IMG/VR virus record: IMGVR_UViG_3300043015_001078
Span: 1-38,242 of that record
Source of the DNA: a virus
Length of the DNA stretch: 38,242 nucleotides
Strand: one strand, 5' to 3'
This document shows positions 22,763-31,800 of the stretch, in pieces. The notes under the pieces were generated by a model. The model was not told where the DNA came from. It searched no databases and saw only the letters and a program-made list of their open reading frames with translations. Every line of letters starts with the position of its first letter. The first letter of the stretch is position 1. Made by a program: the position numbers and the translations under genes.

Positions 22763-24222
22763 TGGCGTGGAACTCAGGTTCAAACAAATCCTTACAGAAT
22801 ATCAATGATGGTCAAAAAGCGGCACCTATTTCTGTTGGTGCCCCCATCTCGTACAGTCCTTCTCTGGGTGAGAACCGAGGGTATCATGACGGCTGGGATA
22901 TTACAAAGGCTTACCGAGACGGTGTTTCTAAGGTAACTTGGGTATTCAGATGTATTGATGTGATTGCCTCTAATCAGGCTCGTCTACCCATGATTTTCCG
23001 AAAGGACAATAACCCGTTTGGTGAAGTTGTGGCAAACAACCAGATGCTGAAACTCTTCAATAATACTGCTAATGACGGTGAGAATGCTTTCGCATTCCGG
23101 TATCGGCTTTCAGCACAGTTGCTTATGAGCAGCCGTGGTGCGTTTGTTGAAATTGTTCGTGGTCGTGGCGGGGCACCGATTGCTCTGCATCTTCTTCCTC
23201 CACAAAACACATCTCCTATCCCGGATGTATCTAAGTTCGTTAAAGGGTTTGAGGTAAAGATTAACGCTACAGAGAAGCGTACTATTAAGCCAGAAAATGT
23301 TATTTGGATTCGACGCCCTCATCCCCTTGACCCCTATCTGTCCATGACACCCATGGAAGCAGCGGGGGTTGCTATCGAACTTGAAAATTTGGCTAAAGTT
23401 TACAACCGAAACTTCCTGATTAACGATGGTCGTCCCGGTGGTTTGCTTGTTCTTCGTAGTGAAATTGCTGATGAAGACAAGGAAGAACTACGATCACGGT
23501 TCCGTGGTAACATTGGTCGTGCAGGTTCTGTAGGTGTGATTTCGTCTGACGATGGTGCTGACTTCGTAGATACTGCTGCTAGCCCACGTGACGCTGCTTA
23601 TGTGCAGATGCGTACTATCACAAAAGAAGAGATTCTTGCGGCGTTTGGTGTACCTGAGTCAATTATTGGTAACTCGTCTAACCGTACTTTCTCTAATGCT
23701 ATGGAAGAGGGTAAGGTGTTTTGGATGGAAACAATGTCTCCTCACCTTGATTTGATCGCTCGCTCTTTCGACAAGATTGACGATTCGTACTTCGTGGACT
23801 TTGATACTGCTAACGTACCTATCTTGGTGTTAGCAAAACAGGAGCGTGAACGTCATTATTTGACTGAGTTCCAAACTGGTCTTATTAGTGCTAATGAGTA
23901 TCGTGAAGCATCTGGTCGCAAGCGGGTCGTTTCAGACATTGCTGATTCGTTGCTGTCTAACCCGAATCAGACTCCAATCGCTAATACCGAAAAGGCTATG
24001 AATGAGCAGACCGGTGTAGAAAGTGGTGTCCCTCTAGATGTTCAGGCTCAAGAGGCACAGCAGTCTGTAGTAACCGAGTTTAGTCCTGAAGCGGGTGGTT
24101 TTGTGGAAGCCGGTACTGTAACTGGTGCTCAAAATATTGAGGCTCCGGCTTCGGCTGTTCCGAGTGAACTTGAGGGAGACGAACCGGAGGGTAGGAAGAG
24201 CGCCCCTTTTCAACGAGCCTAA
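22762..24222 (+). CDS. Portal protein (HK97-like), with programmed -1 shift at its end
   Basis: A 486-aa portal, the dodecameric channel at the capsid vertex. Family signs are KVTWVFRCIDVIASNQARLP (about 57-76), the wing region with LLPPQNTSPI, VIWIRRPHPLDPYLSMTPME, YNRNFLINDGRPGGLL, and the clip/stem segment ITKEEILAAFGVPESIIG followed by NRTFSNAMEEGKVFW. Its last codons include the heptamer C CCT TTT at 24204-24210, six codons before the stop counted from the heptamer's first base; a -1 slip there fuses residues 1-483 to the MuF domain read to 25004. The zero-frame product ends QRA. Confidence 0.95.
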   Translation: MAWNSGSNKSLQNINDGQKAAPISVGAPISYSPSLGENRGYHDGWDITKAYRDGVSKVTWVFRCIDVIASNQARLPMIFRKDNNPFGEVVANNQMLKLFNNTANDGENAFAFRYRLSAQLLMSSRGAFVEIVRGRGGAPIALHLLPPQNTSPIPDVSKFVKGFEVKINATEKRTIKPENVIWIRRPHPLDPYLSMTPMEAAGVAIELENLAKVYNRNFLINDGRPGGLLVLRSEIADEDKEELRSRFRGNIGRAGSVGVISSDDGADFVDTAASPRDAAYVQMRTITKEEILAAFGVPESIIGNSSNRTFSNAMEEGKVFWMETMSPHLDLIARSFDKIDDSYFVDFDTANVPILVLAKQERERHYLTEFQTGLISANEYREASGRKRVVSDIADSLLSNPNQTPIANTEKAMNEQTGVESGVPLDVQAQEAQQSVVTEFSPEAGGFVEAGTVTGAQNIEAPASAVPSELEGDEPEGRKSAPFQRA

Positions 24223-24271
24223 AGTTTGGTGATTTAGCGAAGAATTCACCGTGGGAGCAGAAAGCACTTTA
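24204..24271 (+). promoter_or_regulatory. Programmed -1 ribosomal frameshift signal
   Basis: C CCT TTT (24204-24210) fits X XXY YYZ in the portal frame: tRNAs on CCT and TTT re-pair with CCC and TTT after slipping one base back, and reading continues TCA ACG AGC. After a 9-nt spacer, TAAAGT (24220-24225) can pair with ACTTTA (24266-24271) around an inner stem GGTGA (24228-24232) with TCACC (24246-24250). Slippery site, spacer and structure all fit a classical signal; the structure is a hand fold. Confidence 0.7.
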
Positions 24272-25004
24272 TCGGGTTGATTCTTTAGAGGCTCAGGTTT
24301 CTAAGCAGTTAGATGAGATTATTGATTCTCAGGAAGAGACAACACTCGCTGCTATTGCGACCCCTACAACAACTGCTTTTTTAAATTTAGGAACAGATTC
24401 TAATTTTGCTTCTGTAGTTCCTATGACCGAGTTGGCCGTGAGCACTGCACCTTTACTAGCATCCATGCGCAGTATCTATGAGCAGGCCGTATCTGACAAC
24501 ATTCAAGAAGGGTTTGGAGACACTGTAACAGAGCAGCAGGCAGAAGCGGCAGTTTCAGAGCACATAGCCACGGTAAACGAATTCAATAGTACTACTCAAA
24601 ATCAAGTTGCTCAGGCGTTGGGCGCTGCTTCTGTTGCGAAAGCAGAAGATGGCGGGGACATAGACGTTGCCTTTAAGGCTATTTTGGCGGCAACTTTAGT
24701 CAAAGCGGTTTTCAATAAATTACGCAGCAACCGCAAACGAATGATTGTAGATTCTGCTGTTTTAGGTCCTTACAATCAAGGGCTATTTGATTCTGCCAGC
24801 AATAGCGATGTTGCTTTGAATAAGCAGTGGATTTCATTAAAAGATGAGCGAGTTCGGATACCGCACAAGCAGTTGCATGGTGACATTGTGCCTGTAAGTA
24901 GCCCATTTTTTGTGAATGGCGTTCCAATTAGGTTCCCGAAAGACCCAGTTGCTCCGCCTTCATTAACTATCAACTGTCGTTGCGTGTTGAAGTTTACCAG
25001 ATAA
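24210..25004 (+). CDS. MuF-like minor head domain expressed as a -1 frameshift extension of portal
   Basis: The -1 frame is open from 24195 and overlaps the portal end by 28 nt. It reads 264 residues from the slip: FGDLAKNSPWEQKALYRVD, helical segments, then the MuF signature WISLKDERVRIPHKQLHG, a GxPxxFPKDP stretch and TINCRCVLKF. There is no ATG, GTG or TTG before ATG 24423, and that ATG has no ribosome site and would omit about 71 residues of MuF-like sequence. So translation almost certainly enters by frameshifting, giving a portal-MuF fusion of about 747 aa. MuF proteins are minor head components linked to portal and genome ejection. Confidence 0.75.
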   Translation, partial: STSLKFGDLAKNSPWEQKALYRVDSLEAQVSKQLDEIIDSQEETTLAAIATPTTTAFLNLGTDSNFASVVPMTELAVSTAPLLASMRSIYEQAVSDNIQEGFGDTVTEQQAEAAVSEHIATVNEFNSTTQNQVAQALGAASVAKAEDGGDIDVAFKAILAATLVKAVFNKLRSNRKRMIVDSAVLGPYNQGLFDSASNSDVALNKQWISLKDERVRIPHKQLHGDIVPVSSPFFVNGVPIRFPKDPVAPPSLTINCRCVLKFTR

Positions 25005-25005
25005 A

Positions 25006-25036
25006 TATATAAAATACCCCTGAGCATTTTTATATA
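25006..25036 (+). terminator. A/T-rich hairpin after the MuF frame
   Basis: TATATAAAAT (25006-25015) pairs with ATTTTTATATA (25026-25036, one bulged T) across the loop ACCCCTGAGC. It starts 1 nt after the MuF stop and precedes a new promoter, so it may stop or slow transcription or protect the upstream mRNA end. The stem is weak and has no U tract, so it is not a standard terminator. Confidence 0.35.
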
Positions 25037-25044
25037 AACCCTAC

Positions 25045-25072
25045 TTGACGTAAGTCACTGAGGGGATACTAT
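25045..25072 (+). promoter_or_regulatory. Promoter of the protease/scaffold operon
   Basis: TTGACG (25045-25050), a 16-nt spacer and TACTAT (25067-25072). Transcription would start near 25079, giving a leader that carries AAGGAGAG before ATG 25103. The ATG at 25085 lacks a ribosome site. Confidence 0.55.
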
Positions 25073-25102
25073 ATTAATGTTGCAATGTCCTTAAGGAGAG
25101 TC

Positions 25103-26719
25103 ATGACTACTTTAGTTGAGTATGCAGATGTCGCTGAAGACACTGATCCCGCATTTGATTTCAAAGCAATTTCCGGCCAGATCGGTATCGACAAGGCACA
25201 AGGCATTGTTGAAGCCTTTGTCTCAGGTATCGGCAATAAGGATTCAGTTGGCGATGTTGTCGTCTCTGGAGCGTTTAATGGCTCATTGAAGCGCCGTAAG
25301 CCTCGTGTTGTTTGGGGCCACGATTGGAATCAGCCAATTGGTAAGGTTCTGGAGATTTACGAAGTTCCGAAGTCTGACCCTCGCCTTCCCGAGAAGATGA
25401 AGCGTGCTGGTATCGGTGGTCTTTTTGCAAAGGTTCAGTTCAATCTCAACACCGAGCGAGGACGTGAAGCGTTTGCGAACGTGGCATTTTACGGTATGGA
25501 TCAGGAATGGTCAATCGGCTATAAGACGATTAATGCTGATTTTGATGCTTCTCGTCAGGCCAATATGCTTAAGGAAGTAGAACTGTACGAGATTTCTCCG
25601 GTTCTGCACGGAGCCAACCAGTTGACTGGCACAATCTCTGTCAAAGATGATAATGAAGGAACTTCCGAGAAGGGTGGAATGTACAACATGGACGACGATA
25701 AGGACGCTCCTGCTAATCGTGCAGATGCGATGTCTGCAATGATGGGACGGATGCTTTCCCAAGCACTTCGTAAGCCGGTCCAGATTCTAGAGATTAATGA
25801 CAATAACGTCGTTTTCCAGACTGGTGAAAATATGATTTGGATGGCTACGTTCAACCGTGAAGGTCAGCAGATCATGATTGGTAAGCCAACTCGTGTGAAG
25901 CCTATGACAACTTATACTCCCGTGGGAGATGACGCACCTACTTCGATGATGGTGAAGGACCCAGATGAGAAGGATGCTGAGGAACCTGAAGGTATTCGTG
26001 ACGCTAATCCAGAGCAGGGAACTTGGGCTACGCCCGATATTGCTCTAGCATGGTCGAAGACTTTTGGTTGCTCAGGCTATCATTCTCACGGTGGTGGCTA
26101 TCTGCCCTGTGAGACACACGATGAGTATCTAGAGGCTCTTGAGAAGTTTGATGGAAATGCAAACATCAATTCGCACAACAACTACCTTGAAGGTGTTGAA
26201 GTGGAAGAAGCGAAGAGTGCTGACTGTGGTTGTGAGTCTGAAAAAGATGCTTGCTCTTGCGATACTGAGGAAAAGGGTCACATGATGCGGGGAGACCGTA
26301 AGCCTGATTACCTTAAGGACCCGATGGCACTCTTGTTGATGGCCTATAACGAAATGCTCAAGATTCGTGGTGCTGGTGAAGTGCGTGAGGCTACCTTGTC
26401 TCTTATTAACGAACTTGAAAATTTCTTGACTTCTGCCCCCATGTCTCGCCCGATGGAACAGGGTGAGAAGGTTACGTCAGGTTTTGTTGTGCACGTTAAG
26501 TGCTCTGACAATGAAGCGTTTGATGTAAGTAGTGCAGTTGCTGAGGTTCCAGTGTTTACTTTTAAATCAGAGGATGGAGTTGACTTGCATTTCTCAACTA
26601 AGGTTGAGCATGAAGAGTTGTTAGCCAAGGTTGCAACTGCTCTTGCCGGTTTGTCTTTTGATCCTGAGATTTCTGTTTCAAAGCCCGCCACCCTTGACAC
26701 TGAAGACGGTGTTGAGTAA
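25103..26719 (+). CDS. HK97-type prohead protease (S78-like) with extended C-terminus
   Basis: A 538-aa protein. Residues 1-175 are the prohead protease: IVEAFVSGIGNKDSVGDVV, VVWGHDWNQPIG (H73), DQEWSIGY (S137) and VELYEISPVLHGAN (E163), a likely Ser-His-acid set. It matures the capsid by cutting scaffold and capsid proteins. The remaining 360 residues are acidic and include a Cys/His module GCSGYH...LPC (about 322-336), a Cys-rich patch (CGCESEKDACSC) and a helical C-terminal part. The extension may act as a fused scaffold. AGGAGAG precedes ATG 25103, so I do not use the ATG at 25085. Confidence 0.88.
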   Translation: MTTLVEYADVAEDTDPAFDFKAISGQIGIDKAQGIVEAFVSGIGNKDSVGDVVVSGAFNGSLKRRKPRVVWGHDWNQPIGKVLEIYEVPKSDPRLPEKMKRAGIGGLFAKVQFNLNTERGREAFANVAFYGMDQEWSIGYKTINADFDASRQANMLKEVELYEISPVLHGANQLTGTISVKDDNEGTSEKGGMYNMDDDKDAPANRADAMSAMMGRMLSQALRKPVQILEINDNNVVFQTGENMIWMATFNREGQQIMIGKPTRVKPMTTYTPVGDDAPTSMMVKDPDEKDAEEPEGIRDANPEQGTWATPDIALAWSKTFGCSGYHSHGGGYLPCETHDEYLEALEKFDGNANINSHNNYLEGVEVEEAKSADCGCESEKDACSCDTEEKGHMMRGDRKPDYLKDPMALLLMAYNEMLKIRGAGEVREATLSLINELENFLTSAPMSRPMEQGEKVTSGFVVHVKCSDNEAFDVSSAVAEVPVFTFKSEDGVDLHFSTKVEHEELLAKVATALAGLSFDPEISVSKPATLDTEDGVE

Positions 26720-26746
26720 AATACTCACGAGCAATAGGAGTTCAAA

Positions 26747-28690
26747 ATGAGTGAAAACATGAATGACGATCTTCAGAAGTTTGAGGATATTGAAGCGCTT
26801 ATGTCCGTAGAGGAGAAGGGTGCGCACGAGGATGAGAAGGGCGCACCTTCTATCTTCATGACCGACATCCGTTTCAAGGAAGCGGTTGAGGCTGGCGATC
26901 TTCTAGATGAGGCGGCGTTTGCTGCGCTTGATCCCGAAGACCAAAAGGGCTACGAGATGGTTAACGTTCTCAATGAAGAAACCAAGGAGCCAATGGGCTG
27001 GATGTTCCGCTTTAAGGCTGATGATGAAGATGAAGCCGAAGAAGACGTTGACGATACTGAGGAAGCAGACGAAGCCGACGAAGATGTCGATATGGTTGAA
27101 AAGGTTGCTCAAGCACTAGAGGCTGAGACCAAAGACGCTGACGACGACGCTGAGGTCGAAGAAGACGCAGAGGCAGAAGAAGCCGATGCCGAAGAAGAAG
27201 CCGATGCCGAAGAAGAAGCCGTTGAAGCCGAAGAGGTTGTTGCGGAAGAGGAAGTAGACGCTGATGCTGAACTTCCTGTCGATGCTGAAGACCCCGCTGA
27301 ATCCGTTGATGTCAAGGCCGCATCACTCATGATGCGTATGGTAGGTCAGGAAGAAGAGAAGAAGCCTTCGATCTTCCTTACAGACACTCGGTTCAAGGAA
27401 ATGGAAGAGGACGAAGAACTCATTTCTGAAGAGAAGTACGGCGACCTAGACATGGACGCAAAAGAGTCTTACGAAGAAGTAGACGTTTTTGAAGAGGGTA
27501 CCGGCAAGGGATATGGCAAGCGCTATCGTCGCCGCAGTCCTTTGGAAGTTAACGCCATGCGTAAGGGCGGGCATATGGAAGACGAAGAAAAGTCTGAAGA
27601 TGTTGAAGACGTGCAGGAAAAGGCTGAAGACATGGCTGACATGTTTGACACTGAAGAAGAAGCCCTTGAACGTGCTGCCGCACTTGGATGCGAAGGTACG
27701 CACGGTGCTGGTGATAAGTTCATGCCTTGTGCTTCCCACGATGAATGGGAGAAGTTGACTGCTGCTAAGCCTGAAGATGGTGAAAAGTCTGAAGAGTTCT
27801 TGTGTGGTTTCCAGCGTAAGTCTGTTGCACAGCCGTGCGACTTCTGTCAGGGCGGTTGCGCTCCTGAAGATGGTCTTCCCGGTCTTGCAGATATTGAGAC
27901 GGTTGTCAAGAGTGCTCACCCCGGTGAAGTTATCGGGTCGGGCTACTCTTCAACTGACGACATGTTCGTTGTCGATGTCAAGCGTGAAGACGGCACTTGC
28001 ATTGAAGTGTTCTTGTCAGGTGAGGGCGACGAACTTGGTTGGTTGCGTGTTGATGAAACAATCATTGAGGGTAAGTCGGCTGAAGAGTTGACTATCATTT
28101 CTTCTTCAGATGCCGAAGCGGTTGCCGTGAAGGCGTTTGATGACATGAAACTTGACGCTAAGGGCGAAGTCATGGGTATCATGGTTGATATTTTCGCTGA
28201 TGAAGATGTTTACGTTGTCGAAGTTGATTCTGACCAGAAGAGTTTTGACTTCTACGTTTCCGTGGAAGGTAAGGTTCTTGGATACGACGAGTATGACATG
28301 CTTGACGACTTTGAGTATGACATGAGCGAAGAGGACGAAATCAAGGCTCTTGAGGCTGAACTTGAGATTAAGCGCATGTACTCTCGTGAACAGCGGGAGT
28401 CTATGGCTGAGTCAGGTGAGGCGATGGAAGATGGTTCATTCCCGATTGCGGATGAGGCTGACCTTAAGAACGCTATTCAAGCCCATGGTCGTGCTAAGGA
28501 TGTTGCCGCTGCAAAGGCACACATCGTGAAGCGTGCAAAAGAACTTGGTCTTGAAGAGATGATTCCTGAAGGATTCATGGATGAGTCTGAAGCACCTGCT
28601 CCTGAGGCGGATGGTGAAAAGTCAGATGACGCTGAGTTGCTTTCAGCACTAGATGAGTTTCGCACTCTTATGGAGGGTGAAGGCTCCTGA
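26747..28690 (+). CDS. Acidic scaffold-like or capsid-precursor protein
   Basis: A 647-aa, strongly acidic protein. It contains two copies of a PSIF[M/L]TD-x-RFKE unit (about 34-85 and 207-255) separated by an Asp/Glu-rich low-complexity stretch, a Cys/His module GCEGTH...MPC (314-328), a cysteine cluster CGFQRKSVAQPCDFCQGGC (about 362-380), two beta-rich ADD-VVDV type segments, and a C-terminal FPIADEADLKNAIQAHGRAK (about 566-585) domain often found at the end of phage capsid-related proteins. Position after the protease is typical of a scaffold or major capsid precursor; I recognise no HK97 capsid fold, so the name stays open. AGGAG precedes the ATG. Confidence 0.72.
   Translation: MSENMNDDLQKFEDIEALMSVEEKGAHEDEKGAPSIFMTDIRFKEAVEAGDLLDEAAFAALDPEDQKGYEMVNVLNEETKEPMGWMFRFKADDEDEAEEDVDDTEEADEADEDVDMVEKVAQALEAETKDADDDAEVEEDAEAEEADAEEEADAEEEAVEAEEVVAEEEVDADAELPVDAEDPAESVDVKAASLMMRMVGQEEEKKPSIFLTDTRFKEMEEDEELISEEKYGDLDMDAKESYEEVDVFEEGTGKGYGKRYRRRSPLEVNAMRKGGHMEDEEKSEDVEDVQEKAEDMADMFDTEEEALERAAALGCEGTHGAGDKFMPCASHDEWEKLTAAKPEDGEKSEEFLCGFQRKSVAQPCDFCQGGCAPEDGLPGLADIETVVKSAHPGEVIGSGYSSTDDMFVVDVKREDGTCIEVFLSGEGDELGWLRVDETIIEGKSAEELTIISSSDAEAVAVKAFDDMKLDAKGEVMGIMVDIFADEDVYVVEVDSDQKSFDFYVSVEGKVLGYDEYDMLDDFEYDMSEEDEIKALEAELEIKRMYSREQRESMAESGEAMEDGSFPIADEADLKNAIQAHGRAKDVAAAKAHIVKRAKELGLEEMIPEGFMDESEAPAPEADGEKSDDAELLSALDEFRTLMEGEGS
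27182..27217 (+). repeat. Short tandem repeat in the acidic stretch
   Basis: Two perfect 18-bp copies (27182-27199 and 27200-27217) of GCCGATGCCGAAGAAGAA, flanked by degenerate GAA/GCC codons. It encodes ADAEEE units in the scaffold-like protein and probably arose by slippage. Confidence 0.8.
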
Positions 28691-28707
28691 TTGAAGGGTA
28701 GGCTGCT

Positions 28708-28887
28708 ATGAAACCCTCAGAAGTAGGGAAAAGAATTAGCCTTGCCAATGAAGCCCTTTTCAACGTCGGTTCTAGCGTGGTTCTTGGCTCAACGTACAAC
28801 ACGGACGAAGTAGAATACTTAGAGATTGACGACGAAGTTTACGAGTTTAGACCTTTAGAGAGGTGTAGGGATGTCGATGCTGACTGA
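28708..28887 (+). CDS. 59-aa hypothetical protein
   Basis: A small open frame starting MKPSEVGKRI, acidic in its second half (NTDEVEYLEIDDEVYEF), ending 17 nt inside the following giant gene. The upstream GGGTAGG is a weak ribosome site. It fills the gap between two long genes, and its overlap with the next start suggests coupling. No motif is recognised; coding status is probable rather than certain. Confidence 0.5.
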   Translation: MKPSEVGKRISLANEALFNVGSSVVLGSTYNTDEVEYLEIDDEVYEFRPLERCRDVDAD

Positions 28888-31800
28888 AATTAAAAGACCA
28901 GAAATCGGCCCCAACGCAGACGAGTTAACTAGTCTCACTCGTGGCCGTGGTCCTCGGCGTGGTAATCTTGAAGAACTTTTAAAATACTGGCGTCCTATCA
29001 TGAAGAAGCCGGGAGGCTTCAGACGCTGTGTCGTTATTTTGATGGACAAGCCGCAGTTTGGTGGCAAGCCTCAGCGTATTTGTGCTTGGCTTCACCACGA
29101 AATTACCGGTAAGTGGCCAAACGAAGGTAAGGGCAAGCGTGGTCGTGGCCGAGGTGGAAAGCGTCGTAGTCGCAGTGTTCGGCGTGTTAGGAGCACTGCT
29201 CGTCGTGCCAAGTCAGCACAGTTGCTTTCACATAACGAAATTGTTGAGGTTTCACCTTTACGCATTGCCGTTCGTGAATCTAGAGACTTCGGTGGTGTTT
29301 TAGTACAGCCTATTGCTGGCCGTCAATCCGCTGTTGACATGAAGGCGGCTATGTTCGCCATGTATACTGCGAAGGTTCCGGTTAATGGCGAGGTCAGCGA
29401 AAAACGTGTTGGCGTTTTTGGTAGTTCTAGCCGTGCAGGTCAGGCGGCTCAGGCTGCTGGTACAATTATTCTTCCGGGCGACATTTCAGATATTCGCAGT
29501 CCTATCCGTTCTCAGATTTATGAAACTTTAACTCCGGGTGGTGGTCGTGGTTTGCCGAGTGGCCGTCGTTTGATTCGTGGTGCTGGCCGTACTGGTAGAG
29601 GCGCACGCAACAAGTTCCGTTGTCCTCCGGGTTTCCAGAAGGGCGGCACTTTTACGAACGCACAGTTCAGTACTTGTGGTGCACAAATTTTGGGTATTCC
29701 GGGTAAAGGTGTAGGTTCGCCTTCTTCTGGCGCTCAGCGTGCTTTGGCTGCTTTGGCTAGGGATGCTTCGCTTGTGCGTGAGATTGGCGATCTTCGCAGC
29801 AACCGTAATCCTTATGATATTATTCGTGCGGCGCAGATTCCTGTAGCACCTAAGAAGGGTAGCCCAACTCGCCGCCAGATTTCAATTAACACTGTTCTTG
29901 CCCGAGCCGACGAGCAAGACTTTTCAGTTCGTGCTGTCCGTAGGGATGGCGTGATCCTTGAACCTGTTGTTTCATTGCAGGCTCTTGGTAAACTTGATGA
30001 GTTTGACGACTTGGCTGATGGTACACTGATTGATCGTTATGAGAGCGGTCAAATTGGTAAGGATATTGTTCCTGCTTTCTCTACCGGTCTTCGTGATATC
30101 TATGTTGATATTCCTGAGTCTGGTGCTGTACGTGTGAGTAGAGTTGGCGGAGAGTTGTCTCCTACCGAGGTTGAAAGTTTGCGTCGTGTGTTCCCGACTT
30201 CTTTGCGGCGTGCCGCAGACTTACCTGATCCTAGTGCTGCTATTCGTAATTATGCGGACGGGACAGACGGTAGGTTGACTGTTGAGTTTGGTGAACTTAA
30301 AAACAACAAGTTTGAAGTTAGTGCTAGTAAGAACGAGTTGATTCGTGTTCAGACTGCTGGTGGCAAGTCGCTTACAGTTCCTCGCTGGGTGTACGAGACA
30401 TTCTTGTCTCGGTCTGCTCCTCGCCGTGCAAAAGATGCACCTGTTTACGAAATCATGTCAGAGGGGAAGACTTCAAACCCTTTTTTCTTGTCCACCAAGA
30501 CGATTACCTCTCTCACACATCGAACCGCTAACTATCACGAGTTGATTGAGGTTCGGGCTGCTATCTTTGCGGCTAACCGTGAAAACATTCAGGTAAAGCG
30601 GATTGGTGGTGGCGCACGTCGTGCTGGTGGCCGTTCTAGGGCTTTGTTTGATCCGGGCTTGAACCGTTACAGGTGTCCTCCGGGAACTCGTTATGGTGGC
30701 CGCATTACTGACCAGTTTGGACGTAACTGTGGCTATTCTCTTCCACGTACTGTCGTGAATAGTCTTGTCGATTTGGGTATCCGTATTGAGGACGCTATGG
30801 AGAAGCGTCGTCAGCGTAGGCTGGAGCGGGGTTCTCGGCGTGAGCGTCTTGGCGCAGCAATCAAGGAAAAGTATGATAATGCTTTGAATGGTCTTGCTGA
30901 TGTCATGGATAAACTTGCTAACGTTTTGGATAAGACTGAGGATAAGCGTCCGGGGAAGATTGGCCCTAGTATTGCCGAGCGTCGCAACGCTGCTCAGTTG
31001 ACTGATGAAGATCGTGATTTGCTTAGTGGTGAGCCGTTGGCAGATGCGTTGGATAATTTGAAGAATGTGTTGGACGATCAGGATTTCCAGAATCCTGATA
31101 TTCCTGAGATTCAGAAGGCGTATAAGGCTGTTGAGAAGGCTGCTGGTTTGGAGGCTGGCCGTCTGACTGATAATCCTGCGAAGAATGAGAAAGATCGTAG
31201 TATTGGCCGTCGTATCCTTGATGCTATTGCTAACATCATGGATAGGTTGGCTGATTTTGTTGATCCTGATACTTCTCGCCGTGATCGGCGTGAGCGCCGT
31301 CCGGCTGCGTCTGCTGCTCCTAAGCCTAGCGCACCTAAGAAGTTTGATGAGGCACGTAAGCCTAAAAATCTTGATAACTTTAGTCAACTTTCGATTGGCG
31401 GTCGTCGCAAGAAGGTAGACGTTCCTGAACTTCGTGATTTGTCTGATGACGATAAGGGCAAGTTAGATAATGCTGTTCAGGCAGAGTTTAACGATTTGTC
31501 GGGGTTCTGGGCAAACCGCTTGGGTAAGGGTATCAACGATTTCTCTGAAAAAGATATTCGTAAGTACTTGAAGGTTAATAAGAACAGCGGGAATGCTCGT
31601 GTTGAGCGTCGGCGGTATAACGACTGGTTAGAACTCAACGAGTTAAAGCGTGCCCAAGATGACGGGTCGTTTGATGGAGATTACGAAGATTTCGTGGGTC
31701 GGCTTGCGCCGAACCGCCGTGATTCTATTGTAAGTTCGATCAAACCTCCTGAAGACCCTCCGGGCGATGCTGGCGATGCGGCGGGTGCGGCAGATATTGA

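Noticed and set aside
24423-25004. Independent MuF gene starting at ATG 24423
   Set aside because: No ribosome site, and MuF-like coding sequence continues upstream in frame to the portal overlap; frameshift entry explains it better.
30473-31387. Minus-strand 304-aa open frame
   Set aside because: It runs antisense through the giant gene, has low-complexity Arg/Thr/Ile composition and no start signal, so it is a codon-bias shadow.
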